Shown in pieces: positions 7,191-15,077 of a DNA stretch of 35,831 nt. A program made the position numbers and the translations under genes. The DNA is taken from positions 1 through 35,831 of the IMG/VR virus record IMGVR_UViG_3300049911_000136; one strand, written 5' to 3'. This DNA is from a virus. Under the pieces are notes generated by a model. It was given only the letters and a program-made list of their open reading frames with translations, was not told where the DNA came from and did not search any database. Position 1 is the stretch's first letter. Each line of letters starts with the position of its first letter.

Positions 7191-8668
7191 TAGTTGAAAC
7201 GGATACATTTCCGCAGATAAGAACGCAGTATGGATTCCATTCCGCGCGCGTGGCTCGCAAGGAAGGGCGCTCCGGGATGCCGGGCGCTGGCTCAAGGCAC
7301 GAACAGTATGACCGCGAAAGCCTGATAAACCAATCGCGAATGTATCTCCGGGACAATGGGATTTACCGCGGAATGATAAACCGCGCGGTCGCATATATTG
7401 TTGGTCCCGGTTTTACTTTTCAGGCGCGCACAGCAGATCCGGTATGGAACGCACAAGTGGAGGCGCTTTGGAACGAATATTGGAAGAGACCCGAAATTCG
7501 CGGGATTCTTTCAGGGCTTCAGGTGGAGCGAATGCTATGCCGAGAATTGTTTGTCGCCGGCGATACGGGACTCCTAAAGGTGAAAGGTGGCATCATTCAG
7601 TTGTTTGAGGCTGAGCAGATAACAAACTCCAGAAATTTATCAGGCGTGAATCTGGGAAAGTATGGGCAAATCACAAGTTTCTCCGTCTGCCCGTATAGCG
7701 ATTCAGGATATATTCAAAAGGCAAAAACACAAACATACAGCCCCGATGATTTCCTCTTTATTTCTGACCCGGACAGACCCTCCAGTACGCGCTCTGTCCC
7801 GCCCTGCCAGACGGCATTTCCGATGCTGGAGAGGATAAGCGACATCTGTGATTCGGAGGCGATAGCGTGGCAGATACTCTCAAGATTTGCGGTCGCAGTG
7901 GAACAAGAGGAGGCGGGCGAGCAAGCGTTTGCGACCAGCAAAGAAGAGCCGGGCAAAAGTGCGGGCGAGGGTGAATTCACCACGCGAATGCAGGAACTCG
8001 GATACGCATTATTCTTTCACGGCAAACCCGGGGAAAAAATTTCCGGCATAGAGCGCAACATTCCCGGTCAGAATTTCACAGAAGCGATACGAACGTTTTT
8101 GCGGCTTATCGGGCTTCCTATCGGCTTGCCGCTTGAGTTGATTTTGCTGGATTGGACGCAGAGCAATTATTCACAGAGCCGCGCGGTCATTCAGCAAGCA
8201 TATCATCAGGCGTTTGTCTTCTGGCAGGAACTTCTTGACACTGCGGCTATGGGCCAACTTTATCTCTGGAAACTTGAGCAATGGGTCGCGGATAGAAAAC
8301 TCACAAGGCGTGACGATATGGCAAAACACGAGTGGATAAAACCTGTCCCTCCGTGGATTGACCCGGAGAAGGAGACACAAGCCGAAGGATTGAAAATTGA
8401 CCGCGGCTTTACCACACACGCGGCGGTTCTGAAATCGCAGAATCAGGACAGAGACGAAGTAGTTGCCGCGCGTGACCGCGAAGTGCGGGATGCAATAGCA
8501 CACGCGCAGAAAATAAAAGCAGATACCGGTGAACACGTTGACTGGCAGATATTCTGCGGTATGAGACCGGCACAGACAGAGCCGGGAAGACCGGGCGGAC
8601 AGACGCTTGGGTTGTCAAAAGACGAACAGAAGAAAAAAGAAAAAGAGGAAAACCCAGAGGAGGATTAG
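7187..8668 (+). CDS. Portal protein, lambda gpB-like family
   Basis: This 493-residue protein forms the dodecameric ring at the DNA-entry vertex. The start is TTG 7187, overlapping the previous stop and preceded by AAGAGGAA. The N-terminal half carries the family pattern of an Arg-rich loading segment (R-E-S-L-I-N-Q-S-R-M-Y-L-R-D-N-G) followed by R-A-V-A-Y-I-V-G-P-G. The C-terminal half includes F-L-R-L-I-G-L-P-I-G-L-P, typical of this portal type, then W-T-Q-S-N-Y-S-Q-S-R-A. The extreme C-terminus is Lys/Glu-rich. Size and position between terminase and protease match lambda-like head modules. Confidence 0.93.
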   Translation: MIVETDTFPQIRTQYGFHSARVARKEGRSGMPGAGSRHEQYDRESLINQSRMYLRDNGIYRGMINRAVAYIVGPGFTFQARTADPVWNAQVEALWNEYWKRPEIRGILSGLQVERMLCRELFVAGDTGLLKVKGGIIQLFEAEQITNSRNLSGVNLGKYGQITSFSVCPYSDSGYIQKAKTQTYSPDDFLFISDPDRPSSTRSVPPCQTAFPMLERISDICDSEAIAWQILSRFAVAVEQEEAGEQAFATSKEEPGKSAGEGEFTTRMQELGYALFFHGKPGEKISGIERNIPGQNFTEAIRTFLRLIGLPIGLPLELILLDWTQSNYSQSRAVIQQAYHQAFVFWQELLDTAAMGQLYLWKLEQWVADRKLTRRDDMAKHEWIKPVPPWIDPEKETQAEGLKIDRGFTTHAAVLKSQNQDRDEVVAARDREVRDAIAHAQKIKADTGEHVDWQIFCGMRPAQTEPGRPGGQTLGLSKDEQKKKEKEENPEED

Positions 8669-8670
8669 GC

Positions 8671-10263
8671 GTGCCCTTTGAACATCATCATTCTTGCCGC
8701 TTGCGCTCTCCCTCGCTTTTCAAAAAAGGTGATAAAAATTGGGGACAGCAAGAACGCAAGAGCCCGGAATATAACCGCGTTTACATTGTGATTCGCGGCG
8801 TGCTGATAAAGACAGACAAATGGGAAGACCAGGCATACCGCTATCCGAAGGATACTTGGCCGGTCGCCGATGCGCGCTCGCATTGCAGAAAGCATAAGGG
8901 AATAAGTTTTGAGCCAGCGAAAGAGGAAAAGAAAAAAGGCGAAGCCGCAGAGGGCTTCGTTCTCGCGGGCGACCTCTACGCGATTCTTCTCGGCGAATTG
9001 AGGGGGCGCATCTGGGCTATGGAGCCGCAGGCGCTTCAGGCATTCTTTGCGGAACTGCACGAGTTCAGCGGTTCGCAGGCGCAAATCTGCACAATAAACG
9101 TGCAAGCGGCGCAGCAAAAAGCGAAAGAGCGGCAGAGCAAAATGACCATCGCCGATGGCGTTGCGACCATTCCTGTAAGCGGTCTGCTACTGAAAAATGT
9201 GCCGTGGATGCTCCAATTACTTGGGATGGAAGCGACCTCTTACACAGATATTCGCGCGAATATCGCCGATGCACTCGCCGATGATTCAGTGAAGCGAATA
9301 GTTCTGGAAATAAACTCGCCGGGCGGCGAGGTCGCAGGTATGCAGGAGGCGGCGGATGCCATCTTTGAGGCGCGCGGGAAGAAACCCGTGAATGCGTTTA
9401 TTGACGACCTCGGCGCTTCAGCCGCGTATTTGCTTGCCTCACAGGCAAATACAATAAACGCGAACGCAAACGCGAAAGTCGGCTCAATCGGACTTTATAC
9501 AACTATCGTAGATTCCTCAAAACAGGCGGAAAAAGAAGGCATCAAGGTTCACGTGATACGCAGCGGCGAGCACAAGGGGATGGGCGTGCCCGGGGCGGAA
9601 ATCACCGAGGCACAGATAACGGCGATTCAGCAGGTGATTGATGACATCGCGCAGAATTTTGTGGCTCAAGTCGCGCGTGGAAGAAAGCAGCCGATAGGGA
9701 AAATTGCTACGCTCGCAACGGGGCAAGTGTGGCTTGCGGAACGGGCGAAAGGCTTGGGACTTATAGACAGTGTGGGAAATTTTGAGAACTCTTTTGCGAA
9801 AGGAGAAATGGCGATGGCGGAAAAAGACAATGCCGTTGATGCCGAGGTGCTCAACGAGGACGCAATCAGGGCAGAGGCGGCTCTTGCGGAGAGACAGCGG
9901 CTCGCGGAATTGAAAGCCGCGTTTTCAGACGAGCCCGCCTTTGCTATGGAGCAGTTTGAGAAGGGCTCTTCACTCGTGGAGGCGAAGGCGGCATACGCGG
10001 AAGTGCTAAAGGTGAAACTTGCCGCGGAGAAAAAGACGAACGCCGAACTCGTAGAAAAGGCGAAGGCGGCATCGGGCGCGCCACCGGTTGAGTTTCACGA
10101 ATCAGCACAGGACGGAAAGGATTTCGTGGTTTTGGCTCACGAGAAAGCGAAGTCCGAGGGAATTTCCCTGAGCGCAGCGATGTCCAAACTCGCGGCGCAG
10201 AATTCGGAACTCTACAAGAATAGCCAGAGAGGAGGTACGCGCGGCGTTGCCGTAGGAAAATAG
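8671..10263 (+). CDS. Prohead protease (S49/SppA-type) with N-terminal extension and C-terminal scaffold region
   Basis: This 530-residue protein starts at GTG 8671 behind AGAGGAGG. Three parts are visible. Residues 1-90 form a His/Arg-rich module (F-E-H-H-H, Y-R-Y-P-K, A-R-x-H-C) seen in other phage proteins. Residues about 155-375 are the ClpP-like S49 peptidase, with I-N-S-P-G-G (S216 region), the likely nucleophile S250 in G-A-S-A-A-Y, and likely base K302 in S-G-E-H-K. Residues 380-530 are Ala/Glu/Lys-rich, helical and scaffold-like. The arrangement parallels lambda gpC with nested Nu3. The enzyme should cleave scaffold and capsid proteins during prohead maturation. Confidence 0.92.
   Translation: MPFEHHHSCRLRSPSLFKKGDKNWGQQERKSPEYNRVYIVIRGVLIKTDKWEDQAYRYPKDTWPVADARSHCRKHKGISFEPAKEEKKKGEAAEGFVLAGDLYAILLGELRGRIWAMEPQALQAFFAELHEFSGSQAQICTINVQAAQQKAKERQSKMTIADGVATIPVSGLLLKNVPWMLQLLGMEATSYTDIRANIADALADDSVKRIVLEINSPGGEVAGMQEAADAIFEARGKKPVNAFIDDLGASAAYLLASQANTINANANAKVGSIGLYTTIVDSSKQAEKEGIKVHVIRSGEHKGMGVPGAEITEAQITAIQQVIDDIAQNFVAQVARGRKQPIGKIATLATGQVWLAERAKGLGLIDSVGNFENSFAKGEMAMAEKDNAVDAEVLNEDAIRAEAALAERQRLAELKAAFSDEPAFAMEQFEKGSSLVEAKAAYAEVLKVKLAAEKKTNAELVEKAKAASGAPPVEFHESAQDGKDFVVLAHEKAKSEGISLSAAMSKLAAQNSELYKNSQRGGTRGVAVGK
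9814..10263 (+). CDS. Nested in-frame scaffold protein (Nu3-like) from internal start
   Basis: Inside the protease gene an AAAGGAG sequence (9799-9805) sits eight bases before an in-frame ATG at 9814, with another ATG at 9808. Translation from 9814 would give the last 149 residues on their own, rich in Ala, Glu and Lys and predicted helical, as expected of a capsid scaffold. Lambda makes its Nu3 scaffold from an internal start in gene C in the same way. The ribosome site is seen directly, but the separate product is inference. Confidence 0.6.
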   Translation: MAEKDNAVDAEVLNEDAIRAEAALAERQRLAELKAAFSDEPAFAMEQFEKGSSLVEAKAAYAEVLKVKLAAEKKTNAELVEKAKAASGAPPVEFHESAQDGKDFVVLAHEKAKSEGISLSAAMSKLAAQNSELYKNSQRGGTRGVAVGK

Positions 10264-10322
10264 AAAAGGAAGCGCACGGTTTTCAGATAAACAATAGAAA
10301 GGCTTTTTTGGGAGGGAAAAAA

Positions 10323-11087
10323 ATGGCACAGGAGGTTGAAGGAAATGTAAAGACCTTTATCGCTGGCGGGACAGTCGCTATTCACCGCCGCGTAAAGGTG
10401 CAGGCTGATGGCACGGTGGTGCATTCAGGCGCAGCCGAAGCGTGGATAGGCACGACTCTGAACGCTGCAACGACAGGTTTGCCAGTTGCCGTAAAACTTC
10501 TGACAGCGACGGGGACGCATAAGATGGTAGCGACCACGGCGTTTGCCTGTGGCGCTGACCTTTACCCCACCGCGGACGGAATGGTGGATGATGTCGGAAC
10601 TGGCGATGTCGTAGGAACCGCGCTGGAGGCGGCAACTGCGCTCAATGACATCGTGGAGGTTCTATGTTTCAGGCGCGCGGCTGCGTCCTGGGACCAGTTA
10701 TCACTGGCGGTTGACGCGGTTGGCAGCGGCGTCGGTGTCGGGGTTCCGTTCACCATCACTTTCAGACCGACAGCCGCGGGAACGCTCACATACACAGTTC
10801 CGGCAGGCAAGAAATTGCGCATATTGAGCATTCTGCCCTGCTATAAGGCGGGCGGAAACGGCGCGCACGCGGATGACGAGGTGACGCTCAAAAATGCCGC
10901 GAATGCCATCACTGACACAAAAGAACTGGGCGCAATCAACGACCAAGTGATTTTCAACTTCACGACAATAAACGACGCCTATACAGATGTAGCCGCGGCA
11001 GGAACGCTGAACTGCGTGACCAACGAGAACGCGGCTAATGGCTGCGATTGCGTGATTCCGGTGGTTTGCTGCTGGACGACAGTATAG
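10323..11087 (+). CDS. Capsid decoration protein (DUF2190-like) with extra C-terminal beta domain
   Basis: This 254-residue protein starts at ATG 10323 behind GGGAGGG; the TTG at 10308 would run through that site. Residues 1-110 have the pattern of phage capsid cement proteins: a T-V-A-I-H-R-R-V-K-V start, several G-T/G-D turns, and V-G-T-A-L-E-A-A followed by D-I-V-E-V-L near 100. Residues about 125-254 form a separate Thr/Ala-rich beta domain with T-Y-T-V-P-A-G-K-K-L-R-I-L, perhaps an Ig- or jelly-roll-like surface module. It lies directly before the major capsid gene, as expected for a head decoration protein. The second domain is unusual for the family and might display on the capsid surface. 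Confidence 0.75.
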   Translation: MAQEVEGNVKTFIAGGTVAIHRRVKVQADGTVVHSGAAEAWIGTTLNAATTGLPVAVKLLTATGTHKMVATTAFACGADLYPTADGMVDDVGTGDVVGTALEAATALNDIVEVLCFRRAAASWDQLSLAVDAVGSGVGVGVPFTITFRPTAAGTLTYTVPAGKKLRILSILPCYKAGGNGAHADDEVTLKNAANAITDTKELGAINDQVIFNFTTINDAYTDVAAAGTLNCVTNENAANGCDCVIPVVCCWTTV

Positions 11088-11101
11088 AGCAAAAACCGAT
11101 G

Positions 11102-11119
11102 GGGCGGGTTCGCCCGCCC
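11102..11119 (+). terminator. GC hairpin with TTCG loop upstream of major capsid gene
   Basis: A perfect 7-bp stem GGGCGGG/CCCGCCC encloses a TTCG tetraloop and is followed only by TTCTT. The T-run is too weak for an efficient terminator. It more likely acts as an attenuator, or as a stabilising or processing element just ahead of the most abundant virion protein. Confidence 0.5.
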
Positions 11120-11157
11120 TTCTTGAAACAGAAAACCTTTTAGGAAAGGGGAAGAAG

Positions 11158-12120
11158 ATGGCAGTAGAGTATCCGGTTTACGCGCCGGCGCGCGCCGGTC
11201 TTGTGGAGGCGGTGAGGGAATACGACATCGCCGCGCAACAATTTATCGCGCGTCAGGCGTTGCCGATTTACGGCGTAGAGCAAGAGGGCGCAGCATTGAG
11301 CGTTCAGACGCGCGAAAGCATCCTGCGACCAGTGGATACGACGCACAAGGACGGGTCCGCATACGCGCGTTCCGGCATCGCGCTGAAAGATCTTCCGTAT
11401 TTGTGTAAGGAACAGGGCTTTGAAGAGCCGATAACGGATGTCGCACGGCGCAGATTCAAGTCAGACTTTGACGCCGAAAAAGAGACGGTGGAAGTCGCCG
11501 TGCACCGGTTCTTGGTTGCACAGGAGAGACGCGCCTCGGCGCTTCTGTTCAACACGACCACGTGGAATGGCGCAACGCTCTATACTGACAATAAGGCGAC
11601 CCCGTGGTCAACAGCCGCATCCTCAGCCATCGGACACATAATGGCGGCGAAGGCGATAATCAGGGCGAACATCGGCGAAGAGCCGAACGCGCTGATAATC
11701 GGCGCCGCAGCGCTTGACAACCTGCTCAAAAACACGGAGATTCTTGCGCGGTTCGTCGGAGCCGGCGTCATCACGCAAGCAATGCTGGCCGCGAATATGG
11801 CCGCAATCTTCGGACTGGAAAAACTAATTGTCGGCAAGAAGGTTTACAACTCTGCGAAAGAGGGACAGACCTTTGTGAGCGCGCAGGTCTGGGATTACAA
11901 ATACGCGATGCTTGCGAAGGTCGCCGATGGCGATGGCGCTCCGCTCGCGCATTCTGGACTTGGCAGAACGTTGCTCTGGACAGAGGACAGCCCGGAGAAC
12001 GAGGTTATTGAGCAATACCGCTCAAACGAAATTCGCGGAGATGTTTTCCGCGTCCGCAATTTCGTTATGGAAGTGGTTTTTGACGCTTACTTCGCGCACC
12101 TGATGCGGATAGAGACATAG
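11158..12120 (+). CDS. Major capsid protein (HK97-fold candidate)
   Basis: This 320-residue protein starts at ATG 11158 after GGAAAGGGGA. Position after protease and decoration genes, size, and an acidic/Ala-rich composition support the call. The N-arm (1-60) is followed by a stretch (60-130) with Y-A-R-S-G and D-V-A-R-R-R-F that could form the E-loop and spine helix. The rest resembles a P/A domain, with A-L-I-I-G-A-A-A-L-D-N-L and W-D-Y-K-Y-A-M-L-A-K-V. The C-terminus, R-S-N-E-I-R-G-D-V-F-R-V-R-N-F, is typical of several phage capsid families. Hairpins lie on both sides of the gene. No long cleavable delta domain is apparent, consistent with a separate scaffold. Confidence 0.85.
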   Translation: MAVEYPVYAPARAGLVEAVREYDIAAQQFIARQALPIYGVEQEGAALSVQTRESILRPVDTTHKDGSAYARSGIALKDLPYLCKEQGFEEPITDVARRRFKSDFDAEKETVEVAVHRFLVAQERRASALLFNTTTWNGATLYTDNKATPWSTAASSAIGHIMAAKAIIRANIGEEPNALIIGAAALDNLLKNTEILARFVGAGVITQAMLAANMAAIFGLEKLIVGKKVYNSAKEGQTFVSAQVWDYKYAMLAKVADGDGAPLAHSGLGRTLLWTEDSPENEVIEQYRSNEIRGDVFRVRNFVMEVVFDAYFAHLMRIET

Positions 12121-12160
12121 ACCGGCAACTACGCTTATAGCGTGTGGACGTCATAAGTGG

Positions 12161-12186
12161 GAGGGGGCGCGTAAAAACGTCCCCTC
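12161..12186 (+). terminator. Hairpin downstream of major capsid gene
   Basis: GAGGGG (12161-12166) pairs with CCCCTC (12181-12186), extended by a G-T wobble and two further pairs, around an A-rich loop. Only TTG follows, so it is probably a partial terminator or an mRNA-protecting structure after the capsid gene. Confidence 0.45.
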
Positions 12187-12210
12187 TTGAAAACTTCTCC
12201 GGAGAATGCG

Positions 12211-12621
12211 ATGTCTCTGTTCGGCGATATTCTATCGGGCGCGGCTCTGGATGACCTGATTCGGGTCCACGGGGAAACCGCAACCGTTCAGCGAGTCACC
12301 GAAACGCCTGACGAATACGGAAGTCAAACCGAAGAGTGGAACGACCTCACAGAATTGACCGGTCACTTCTACGCGCTCTCCGGGCGCGAAGTAGCGGCGT
12401 TTCGCAAACTGGAGGTAGATGCCTCATACGGGATTGTTTGCAAGCCGCAGACCGAAATGATAACGGAAAAAGACCGCGTGATAAAAGAGACTACCGCCGA
12501 TGACCCCGGGGCGGTAGAAATCGGCGGAAAGTTCTATCTGATTTTTTACATAACTTGGGTGCAACCGATGGCGGGTTCAAAAACAGGCTGTCTGCGACTT
12601 GCTTTGCGAGAACGAAAATGA
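12211..12621 (+). CDS. Head-tail adaptor / head closure protein
   Basis: This 136-residue protein starts at ATG 12211 with GGAGA seven bases upstream; the upstream TTG 12187 lacks a site. The pattern V-Q-R-V-T-E-T-P-D-E-Y-G-S-Q-T-E-E-W (about 28-45) and a beta-rich core ending in F-Y-L-I-F-Y-I-T-W match head-tail joining proteins of the SPP1 gp16 / HK97 gp6-gp9 class. It closes the capsid portal after packaging and gives the tail its docking site. The stop overlaps the next start (ATGA), so the pair is coupled. Confidence 0.75.
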   Translation: MSLFGDILSGAALDDLIRVHGETATVQRVTETPDEYGSQTEEWNDLTELTGHFYALSGREVAAFRKLEVDASYGIVCKPQTEMITEKDRVIKETTADDPGAVEIGGKFYLIFYITWVQPMAGSKTGCLRLALRERK

Positions 12622-13028
12622 TTCTCAAGTGGAACGCGGAACAATTTATGACGAAGATTGAAGGACTCACAGAGGATGCTCTTCAGAGCGCAGCAGAAAT
12701 GGTAAAAGACGATGCCAAGATGTCTATGCTTGAACCGAAGAGCGGCAAACTGCCAAGAAAAAAAGGGTTTATCCTTACAGAGACGATAGGCAAGCAGAAG
12801 GTTCAAGCGAGTGCTCCAGGTGAGGCTCCTGCGGTTCAGACAGGACGGCTCTATGGCTCAATAGAGGTGGTCAAAGACCAGCCGCTCAGCCGCATAATAG
12901 TTGCAACCGACAAAAAGGCGCATCTTCTGGAACTTGGTACGCGAAAGATGGCGCCTCGTCCCTTTTTGCGCCCGGCTCTATGGCGGCAGGCGAGTAAAAT
13001 TTTGATGTTTTTGAAAGGGAAAATCTGA
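12618..13028 (+). CDS. Tail completion / neck protein, HK97 gp10-like
   Basis: This 136-residue protein starts at ATG 12618, overlapping the previous stop. The N-terminal helix is followed by A-E-M-V-K-D-D-A-K, then a variable loop, and by T-G-R-L-Y-G-S-I near 75-82. Close to the end is H-L-L-E-L-G-T-R-K-M-A-P-R-P-F-L-R-P-A-L. This last block (E-x-G-T-x-x-x-x-P-x-P-F-x-x-P-A) is the signature of HK97 gp10-type proteins, which join tail to head. Size and gene order agree. Confidence 0.88.
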   Translation: MILKWNAEQFMTKIEGLTEDALQSAAEMVKDDAKMSMLEPKSGKLPRKKGFILTETIGKQKVQASAPGEAPAVQTGRLYGSIEVVKDQPLSRIIVATDKKAHLLELGTRKMAPRPFLRPALWRQASKILMFLKGKI

Positions 13029-13029
13029 G

Positions 13030-14337
13030 ATGTCTCTCGGCGCGCTCGCAAAAAGTATCAAGGCAAAATGGAATCTGTCGGCACCCCTGCATCTTCACAT
13101 CGCGCCACAGAACGTGCCATCACCTTATGCTTGTTTCTTTTTTATCGGCGGCACTTCTAAAGATACTTTCAACACAATGACGGACGAAGTTCGCGTGCAG
13201 TTTTCGCTCTTCTCCGAGGCGCGGGGCAGCGAGGAAGTATGGACGCTCTATGAGGCGCTTGAAAAGTTGTTTGATTATTGCGAACTGGCGGTTGAGGACG
13301 CTGGCTTTATGGAGATGCGGCGAACAACTGTTCCGATTGTGAGGCGCGACCCTGATGATGGCTGGTGGCAACTTACTGTAGATTACAGAGTGATGCTTTA
13401 CAAGGGCGCCATTATACCTATTCTGCAAGAATCGGGGCAGTGGACTGGAACGGATATGCAATTTGGCTTGAAGGGACTCGCTTCCGATGGCGACTACCTT
13501 TATGTCGGCATAGTTGACCCGCCATCGGTTGTAAAGGTTGACCTTGCCACGATGCTTACGGTAGCGACTTGGACTTGCGGAGAAGGAAGCATCGCGGGTA
13601 TTCTTTCGCTGTGTCTGGTCGGCGGTTTCTTATACGCAGGCAAAGAAGATGCTGTGGGCGCAAACTGTATTTTCAAGATTGACCCTTCCGATATGAGTCA
13701 AGTGAGCGCGCACGGATACGCCGGGCGCTATTTGCCTCGCGCGCTTGTTAGCGATGGCACATATCTCTATGTCGCGATGGGCAATTATGCAGTAAAGATT
13801 CAACTTTCCAATATGACGAAAACTGCGGAGAAATACATCGCAGCCTCTGTGCTTTACGATATTGCCCTTGGTGGCGCATACCTCTACGTTATTTCTCGCG
13901 TAGTGCTCACCAAAATTTATCAAATAAATCCGAACACGATGGTTCAGACCGATATGTGGACAGGTGCAACGGGTCAAGATTCAGGCGAATCGCTGGTTTG
14001 GTTCGGAACACATATTTACGCTGGTCTTGATGCAGGGCGCTCGGTAGTTATTCGCCTTGACCCCGCAACATTGACTATAGATAGGATGTGGCAAGAGGAA
14101 GAGGCATCGACAGGGCATCCCTGTCTTTGCACGGATGGCGTTCACATTTTTGTGAGCAGTTACAACGCCCCAGCAAAAATTTACGTTCTTGATAAAAATT
14201 TCAATACAGTGGCTGAGTGGAATTGGTCAGGAGGTGAAGAATACTGTTTGGATTCTCTTATTTATTCAGCCTCTTTTATTTTTGCGGGATTGAGCGGGGG
14301 AGGCAGTCCACCAAAGGCGGTGGTTCTTTCTGTTTGA
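13030..14337 (+). CDS. Tail terminator (DUF3168-like) fused to a seven-repeat beta-propeller
   Basis: Of its 435 residues, the first ~130 match tail terminators of the gp17/DUF3168 kind: P-Y-A-C-F-F-F-I-G-G-T-S-K-D-T-F at about 32-47, R-V-Q-F-S-L-F-S, then Y-E-A-L-E-K-L-F-D and W-W-Q-L-T-V-D-Y-R-V. That domain normally makes up the whole protein. Here it is followed from about residue 150 by seven repeats. Each has a G-x-x-L-Y-V-G or I-Y-A-G strand and then V-x-K-I-D-P-x-T-M, at roughly 40-residue spacing, as in a seven-bladed NHL/WD-type propeller. The propeller could decorate the neck and bind sugars, protein or the host surface. The ORF is intact and follows the gp10-like gene by one base. 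Confidence 0.85.
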   Translation: MSLGALAKSIKAKWNLSAPLHLHIAPQNVPSPYACFFFIGGTSKDTFNTMTDEVRVQFSLFSEARGSEEVWTLYEALEKLFDYCELAVEDAGFMEMRRTTVPIVRRDPDDGWWQLTVDYRVMLYKGAIIPILQESGQWTGTDMQFGLKGLASDGDYLYVGIVDPPSVVKVDLATMLTVATWTCGEGSIAGILSLCLVGGFLYAGKEDAVGANCIFKIDPSDMSQVSAHGYAGRYLPRALVSDGTYLYVAMGNYAVKIQLSNMTKTAEKYIAASVLYDIALGGAYLYVISRVVLTKIYQINPNTMVQTDMWTGATGQDSGESLVWFGTHIYAGLDAGRSVVIRLDPATLTIDRMWQEEEASTGHPCLCTDGVHIFVSSYNAPAKIYVLDKNFNTVAEWNWSGGEEYCLDSLIYSASFIFAGLSGGGSPPKAVVLSV

Positions 14338-14396
14338 ACTGATAGACAAACTTTTTGACCTAACAAACTGGCAGAATTTTACAGGGAGGGATTGAA

Positions 14397-15065
14397 ATGT
14401 ATGACGCACCTGAATACACGGGCAAGGGCGGAAGTCTCGCGGTAGGAATTGACACAATTCTTTCAGTTGATGACTGGAAAGCGAAGGAAGTCTGCGAGTG
14501 GAAACCAAGCACAAAGTTTGAAAGCGCGGGCAAAGACCAGCGGATACCGGGCAATACGCATCTTGACATCACATTTGAATTGAACGTGAACAAAAACCAA
14601 TTAGTCTTTTTGTCAACTGGTGGCGGCGGACTCGGCATCCGAGGCGGCAACTTTGTGGAAGACCTCATTCTGGATGATGGCAAGGCGATAACGATAACCT
14701 GCCCGGTCATCTCAATAGATGATGTGCAATTCGGAACTCCTCAAGGCGACCGGTGCAGAATCGTGGTGACTGCGAAAACCGATGGTGACTACACAATAGC
14801 CGCTCACGGAACGGGACCTGTTGCGAACTTCACAGGGACGCCGAGAGTAGGAGCGGATCCGTTGATAGTAGTGTTCACAGATACTTCAACTGGAACTCCG
14901 ACTTCTTGGTTGTGGGATTTCAAGAACGACGGAACGGCAATATCCGCCCTTCAGAATCCGACCTACATCTACACGGCAGCGGGAACTTATACCGTCAAGT
15001 TGAAGGCGACAAACGCGGATGGTTCCAGCATCAAAATCAAAGAGGATTACATCGTTGTTTCGTAG
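14397..15065 (+). CDS. Major tail tube protein with C-terminal PKD domain
   Basis: This 222-residue protein starts at ATG 14397 with GGGAGGGA upstream. Residues 1-138 have the beta-rich character and genomic position of tail tube subunits, including F-E-S-A-G-K-D-Q-R-I-P-G-N and a C-P-V-I-S-I-D-D-V-Q strand. Residues 142-222 are a PKD (Ig-like) domain: V-A-N-F-T-G-T-P, P-L-I-V-V-F-T-D-T-S-T-G-T-P, W-L-W-D-F, then Y-T-A-A-G-T-Y-T-V-K-L-K-A-T-N. Lambda gpV likewise carries a C-terminal Ig-like domain. The PKD domain would stud the tail and may help weak adhesion to host glycans. Confidence 0.88.
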   Translation: MYDAPEYTGKGGSLAVGIDTILSVDDWKAKEVCEWKPSTKFESAGKDQRIPGNTHLDITFELNVNKNQLVFLSTGGGGLGIRGGNFVEDLILDDGKAITITCPVISIDDVQFGTPQGDRCRIVVTAKTDGDYTIAAHGTGPVANFTGTPRVGADPLIVVFTDTSTGTPTSWLWDFKNDGTAISALQNPTYIYTAAGTYTVKLKATNADGSSIKIKEDYIVVS

Positions 15066-15077
15066 AAAGGGGAGTAG

